From Zychaea mexicana (lineage: Eukaryota; Mucoromycota; Mucoromycetes; Mucorales; Lichtheimiaceae), in NCBI RefSeq assembly GCF_025766255.1, contig NW_026516757.1, positions 1 to 64,000 of the forward strand: a stretch of DNA of 64,000 nt. Direction: 5' to 3'. Under the pieces are notes generated by a model. It searched no databases, was not told the origin of the DNA, and worked only from the letters and a program-made list of their open reading frames with translations. A program made the position numbers and the translations under genes. Shown piece after piece: positions 58,760 to 64,000 of the stretch (positions are counted from its first letter, which is position 1; every line of letters begins with the position of its first letter).

Positions 58760-61003
58760 TTAAAAAATAACATTGAGGTCTTTTAGGCTCATGACTCCTT
58801 TGTAAAAATATTTTCCGGCGTGTGGATTGTATCCTTTGGGAGATGCCATTCGTATTTGCGAACTAGAAAAAGTATCAGCGGTTACAGTATGTGCCTTTTT
58901 TTTAGTGGCGTTCGATAAACATTTTATCATGAAAGAAATGTACAGTATGCTTACGCAACATAGGTAATAGCAGTCGTTGCTCGGCCAATTTTAAGTTCAT
59001 TCCAATGCATTGCCGTGATCCAGTGCTGAATGGTAGCCAGTTAAAGTTCTGTTTATAGTCTGCTTCCTTTTTAGGCGCGAAACGTTCTGGATCAAATAAG
59101 TCTGGATTCTCGCCCCACACTTTTGGATTTCGGTGCAACTGGTAGGTTGAAAATGTTATCTGAGTCCCTTTGGGAATAAAGACACCTCCAAGCTCGGTAT
59201 CCTTTACTGCACGACGAGGAACCAGGAAATCGACCGGTGCATACATGCGTAAGGTCTATAAAAAAGCGTCAGTTAATTGATAATTGAATGCCATTTCTGA
59301 AAATGGTTTCATAATGTGACAAGGTTATACCTCTTTTATAACTTGTTCGATATATCTCATTTTCTGGCTTTGCTCCACTGTTGGTACAACATTTCTGTAC
59401 TCGTTTCCAAGAACCTTAATAGCTTCATTTCTTGCTTTTTGTTGCATTTCCTGTAAGTATGTATATACAGTGGTAAAAAAACGTCAGAAATTCGCATTAG
59501 TCTGCTCATTATCTTAAAAGAGGAGGATGCATGGCAAGAAAACAGATGGCAGACGAGAGAGCCGAAGCGGTAGTATCATGTCCAGCGAAAAAGAAAACGA
59601 ATACGTTACTCTGTAGAGAAAGAAGATGGAAGGTTTCGCATGGCTCATGATAAGTATATTATAGCCATTATGTACATTTTGTTTAGAAATACGTTGAATT
59701 CACATATCAGCAACTCTTCGTCGGTCAAACCTTGGCCTTCTTGTTGCCCTCCCTCAATCATCATTGTCAAAAGGTCCCTTTCAGGATCTTCTAGCACTGC
59801 TATACCGCGTGCCTTCTGTTCATCAATCAGCTTGCGTTTTTGGTCAATGATCGATTGAATCATTTCTGTAAGCACGCTCATAACATCATGTGCACGTTTA
59901 CGCGACGGAATCCAGTTCAGAAACCGTTGCTCTAGCACGGGAAAAAGGCCGTGGAAGGGATTTTGCGATGCTTTGACTACATGGTTGTATCTGCGAATCC
60001 ATATGTTGTGTGTGCTGCTGATTGCATCAAAATCGAAGCCTTTTAACAATATCAAACATCATGTCCCCGCTCGTATTGATTAGCAAAAAAAATGACTACG
60101 GTAGAATTTCGGATGGTAAATATTGTAAGCTACGTACCTAAACCTGCATTTCCTATTGCGTCAAGAGTCCAGCGTTCCATCAAGTCATAAACGTCTATAG
60201 CGCCTTCTGTAGCGTCAATGACATTGAACATTTTTTCAGTTAATCGTCCAAATAGCGCTAACGGCATGGACCGGTGAAATGTAGGGTTGGCAATCTGATA
60301 AAATAAAATCCGTCCACCAGAAGGTTTGCAAACTTAAAAGAGTATCATTTAAACTTCTGATGATCTTCTGCGTAGCGTACCTTGCGCTGATCTCTCCAAT
60401 GCTGCCCAGAGAGGAAAAGGATATTAGGGCCCAAAATGAAACGGCTAATAAGCGTGCCAGCAAACTGGTCGCTCAGAGGACTCTGTATAAATGTAGCTTA
60501 TGAAATATATGCGTTGCATTGCCAGGAGAATTAGCCAAAATGTTTAGAGGTGCAGTTATTATTTTTTTCGTATGAACCTTACTGGATCTAAAAAGGTACT
60601 GCTTGGCAATAACTGGATCATTAATAATAACGGTCCAGCCTGTGGGATCGAAGCGCTTTTAAAAGTTGCACATTAGCATGAATAAACACGAAATTGGTCC
60701 CACAAAAAAATGCCTTACCGAATATAGCCCGTTCTCAGTTTTAGTTGTCAGCGGGTAAGCTATTGCTCTTCTAACCTCGTCAGCAGATGCATCGCGAATC
60801 ACGGCGAAGAGTGATTTGATTGGACTGGCGTATGGGATATGCCGTAGTTGTTTCGGTGGTTTTAATAACTTATCGGCAGCGAGATATAAAAGTAAAAGAG
60901 CTGCAGCCGAGCTGATAGTCATCGTCCTATTTTCACCGTTGCTGATTATATCGTGTAGGCGAGGCGCTATGTAGTTTGTCCATACGTATGAAACCTGCTC
61001 CAT
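58760..61003 (-). CDS. cytochrome P450 monooxygenase, possibly decaying
   Basis: Heme enzyme anchored in the ER membrane; substrate unknown. Proposed exons: 61003-60719, 60655-60578, 60482-60381, 60294-60138, 60039-59693, 59610-59524, 59450-59331, 59255-58955, 58862-58760. An N-terminal membrane anchor (ISSAAALLLLYLAA), the I-helix AGHDTTAS, ETLR (ExxR), the PERF motif and the heme loop FSTGSRQCIG are intact. Two problems appear. After LAMHP (59524) there is no GT donor although the next exon clearly continues with EMQQKARNEA; reading on meets a stop six codons later. In the last exon one base seems missing near 58795, so the frame stops at 58789, while the other frame reads MSLKDLNVIF and stops at 58760. 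Either this is an early pseudogene, or there is an unusual splice site plus a sequence error. Confidence 0.8.
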
Positions 61004-61375
61004 TTTTTCTGCCTCCTCCTATTACTGTATGTGTATGATATGTGTGCGGGTGTGACTAAATGAGTCGAAAGTGGAGAAAGAGAGGCCCCTCTTTTAACAA
61101 GACAAGACAATACTATGCACTGTTCCGCACATCTTATACTCCAGAGTGTGGTGTGCAGCGTAATACTGCACTTTGTCATTAACACTATACTTGTAGTAAA
61201 GGAAAATTCTTTGGGTTCCCTTGAAAGATATTAGTTCCAGGAAATGGCACTGAATAGAGGAACGCGGAAATAAAAGTGACGCGTACCACCGCGCTCCTCT
61301 GTCCGACTTTCTCAGTCCACTGCCAAGAGACACTTTCATTTGAAAGCAAAACGCAAAACAACGATTTCTCTTGGG
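61004..61375. other. intergenic region
   Basis: 370 bp between the P450 start and the 3' end of the TPR/F-box gene, both on the minus strand. No coding frame is supported. Confidence 0.45.
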
Positions 61376-63512
61376 TCAAGATGCAACTGCCACTTTTATT
61401 CTTGGTTTTGCATATTCAACAACACGTTGCGTGACTAATGGACAGTTTTGTATACACATTTTCTCAAGTGCATACGACTTATCGATAAACCTCATTACAC
61501 CACAATCGGTAACGTTCGGCAGACCTTGTAAACACACATCACGAATCGATGGCGCAATATTTTCCACCACGGTATCCGTCACCTTATCCATCAGACCCAG
61601 CGTCAACGTCTCGAGCGACCCTAGTCTCGAGACAAACATGCGCAATCCGTCGGAACTAATTTTTTGACAATAATCAATCTTGACAACCTCCAATGTCTGC
61701 GTCGCCAGGATGGCATTGAACACGTCGTCCCTTAGCGCGTTGCAACCCATGAATCGAATCATTCTTAGTGGTGAATGCGGACCGAGTTTGGCATGCTGTT
61801 TAAAGAAAGATTTCAATGCGCTGCTCTCGGACAAAGGCGGAAATCCGCCACCAATCGAAAGCGCTTCTAACCGAGTCAGGTTGCACAATGCATCAACCAT
61901 GGTGTTTAAGTTTTCAACACACATCAAAGAGACCGTGCGGAGTCCAGGGCTTGAGCGGATAAGGTTATCGACAATAACGTCTTGGGTATGTGATTCAAAG
62001 CTGCAGGCAAAGTTGCGAAGCTGATGCATCGTTATTTGTTGTTGTTGTTGGTGATGATGGTGATGTGGAATGGTACCACCAGCAGCAGCAAGGGTATTAT
62101 TGTTGGCGTCATTTAATGTCGGTTTGGAGAGATATAGGAGTAAATTTTCGAGGGATCTGCCGTATTTATGGATAATGGGAACTATGTGATTTGGATCGAC
62201 GCATGCTGAAATATGAAGAATTCGTAAGCCGGTTGATTTCCGTGCACATTCGTCACAAGTCAGTGATGGTAATCGTGTACTTGTTGCAGCGTGGTAGCCG
62301 ACGACTTCCAAAGCAGGACATTGTTCAAAAACCGAATCCAGAACAGCATGAGGGCACCCTTCAATAGCAAGATACCGTAAGTGTGGGCAGCGTTGCAGTA
62401 TGGGTCGGATATCCTCACTTCGGCTAAGCTTGGATTTGACGTGTAGCTGTCGGATAGCGCAAGGTTTCTTTATGGTTGTCAGGTCGCCGAGGTGAAGCTG
62501 AAGATTTTCGCTGGTGATGTATGATAGGTCGATCAGCTGAGGGCAGGCAAACAATATGCTGCCAAAGGTCACTGTTGTTTGGTTTCCGCTGAAGTCCACG
62601 GCTAGCTTAGTCAGCGTATGTCTCACTTGCCAAAGCGCAACGGCTATCTGGTCGCGATGCAAAACTGTAGTCATTAATCCTATTGATAAACGTTCCCAAA
62701 TAATCGCCAACAATTAATTAATAAGCTACTGCTAAGTACACAATGGCAGATAAAATAATTACTAATACAGCAGGTTTTGTTTTATGCATCCACTTACTCG
62801 TCAAGATGAGAGTTCTGAGGTTAACAAATGTGCCGTCCTTCATATGGTTCAGGTACAAATTCCTGAGAGTATTCGTCTTGCATGCAAGCAGCAATGTTTG
62901 TACATGCGGCCCAATACGATCAATTGTATTGGCGATCATTAAGTCAGGTTTGCACCCTGTGCTTGTTAGTTTACTCCATGCATGAGAGCACAAGAGTAGC
63001 CGTTCGCGCCACATTTTGGACACACCAAGTGCAATTCCCTTTTCGCCGCGATCGAGTTGCATAAACACTGTGAATGCTGTTTCGAGTGGTAATCGTGCAA
63101 TAAAGTCGATCCGCTTGGCATTTTGGTATTCAGCGAGGACTTTGCTATCCTTCATTAATAGATACAGCGGGTCGGATTTGGACACTGCTTCGATCCCACG
63201 TTGACATATTCTGATTGCTGCCGTTTGTTTGCCTTCCATTGTATACAGTCGTCCAGCCCGTAGATATCCTTTAGCGCAAGTGGGTGCATATTTGATCATT
63301 TCATGGGCGTCGTCAAGTGCGGCCTTGAAGTTGCAGCGCATAGCATGTGCATACGAACGTTTATCGAGAAGCGCAATATATTGTCGTTCGAATAAACTCG
63401 CAATCGCAGACGAAGCTTCAGCAATGGCTGATTGGTAATTTCGTCGGTCGAGTGCGTCCGTGATACTTTTTGGTACTGCTTCTTCGATCGGATCGCTGTC
63501 AAGAAGGGTCAT
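61376..63512 (-). CDS. TPR / F-box / leucine-rich-repeat protein (Pof3/Dia2-like)
   Basis: Probable SCF ubiquitin-ligase adaptor. Two exons, 63512-62798 and 62679-61376, join in phase 1 and give 672 residues. The ATG at 63512 (MTLLDSDPIEEAV) is the first in frame. Residues 15-135 hold tetratricopeptide-like repeats (NYQSAIAEASSAIA, YAHAMRCNFKAALDDAHE, AKGYLRAGRLYTMEGKQTAA). The F-box is at about 155-195 (IDFIARLPLETAFTVFMQL). The rest is a run of leucine-rich repeats (CPHLRYLAIEGCP, LRMIRFMGCNALRDDV, LEVVKIDYCQKISSDGL, VCLQGLPNVTDCGV) with a His/Gln insertion near residue 455. TPR, then F-box, then LRR is the order in fission yeast Pof3 and budding yeast Dia2, which act in chromatin and replication control. 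Orthology is inferred from this layout only. Confidence 0.88.
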
Positions 63513-64000
63513 GAGACTTTGAAAGAGAGAGGAAGGAGAGGAAGAGGGAGAAGAGGGAAAAAATAGCAAGAAGAATGCAATGGTCAAAGTGTATATGTGG
63601 TTGTTGTTATTTTTTCTGTTGTAGTGGGTATATCTGGGAAAAAGAGAAACGAGAAAAAACGCTCAGGTTCACAATAATACCTCGCCACTTGTGTGTCATG
63701 ACTTTTTGATTAATAAGCGTCGAAATGATTACCGAGCGGCACACCACATTCGCTTCATTCCTCCACCCATTGCAGTCAGCTTCTTCGTTGCATCGTTTTG
63801 ATTTGTAATGAAATAAAGGGAAAAGAAATAGTCTAGGTGGCTATAGTTGCAGGGATAGGGATGGAAGCGAAACTGTCACAACTTTGATAGTGTATTTTTG
63901 ACCAGTGCTACTTAGAATAGCTGGAATGGGGAGATTCGGAAGAATCATCGATCCGACATTTCTCACAAATCAAATCGGCCTGCATTTGTTGGCATCAGGC
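63513..64000. other. right edge: promoter region of the TPR/F-box gene
   Basis: A G/A-rich run at about 63515-63565 on the plus strand is a C/T tract in the sense of the minus-strand gene and fits a leader or promoter. Nothing else is supported up to the window end. Confidence 0.45.

Noticed and set aside
63513..63587. Extended N-terminus of the TPR/F-box protein with a hydrophobic leader
   Set aside because: The extension starts at TTG and reads through a C/T-rich leader; the ATG at 63512 starts the folded part.

Overview
This window is nuclear DNA of a filamentous fungus, almost certainly an early-diverging Mucoromycota species and probably Mucorales. The reasons are many short GT-AG introns (about 50-140 nt), pyrimidine-rich tracts just before start codons, poly-Gln and poly-Asn coding runs, a secreted lipase of the Rhizomucor/Rhizopus type, and one intron with minor-spliceosome (U12) signals in CLP1. 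No rRNA, tRNA, CRISPR or prokaryotic operon structure was seen. All multi-exon models were built by eye from splice signals, reading phase and family similarity.

Layout. 1-8.5 kb: a small basic membrane protein, a Gln-rich protein with a WWE-like domain, a long gene-poor stretch with a decayed Helitron/PIF1-type helicase fragment, and a small two-helix membrane protein on the minus strand. 8.5-18.2 kb: a 186-bp MITE, an intact secreted lipase (8 exons), a decayed tandem lipase copy, and a 10-exon divergent adenylate kinase with a mitochondrial-type leader. 19.7-27 kb: an oxysterol-binding protein, glycerol kinase, a cyclase-family enzyme and a probable complex I accessory subunit. 27.9-35.3 kb: CLP1 (RNA 3'-end processing), EMC8/9, an ERGIC-53/Emp47-type cargo lectin ending in KKFL, and a Gln/His-rich C2H2 zinc-finger protein. 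39-45 kb: a local family of three related genes of unknown function, two intact and one wrecked, with a second copy of the MITE. 46.5-57 kb: an F-box protein, TGS1 cap hypermethylase, a Prm10/ThrE-type membrane protein, and the beta subunit of a methylcrotonyl-CoA-type carboxylase. 57.2-63.5 kb: Cu/Zn superoxide dismutase, a cytochrome P450 with two apparent lesions, and a TPR/F-box/LRR protein resembling Pof3/Dia2.

The genes are mostly unlinked housekeeping functions: lipid and glycerol use, secretory pathway, RNA processing, mitochondria, ubiquitin ligase adaptors. The lipase and glycerol kinase would act in sequence on triglyceride, but nothing shows co-regulation. The most novel material is the three-gene family at 39-45 kb. 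Its products look like a four-helix bundle followed by an EF-hand-like segment and a C-terminal helical domain, loosely reminiscent of MLKL/HeLo or Cbl N-terminal modules. The AT-AC intron in CLP1 and the shared MITE family are the next most interesting.
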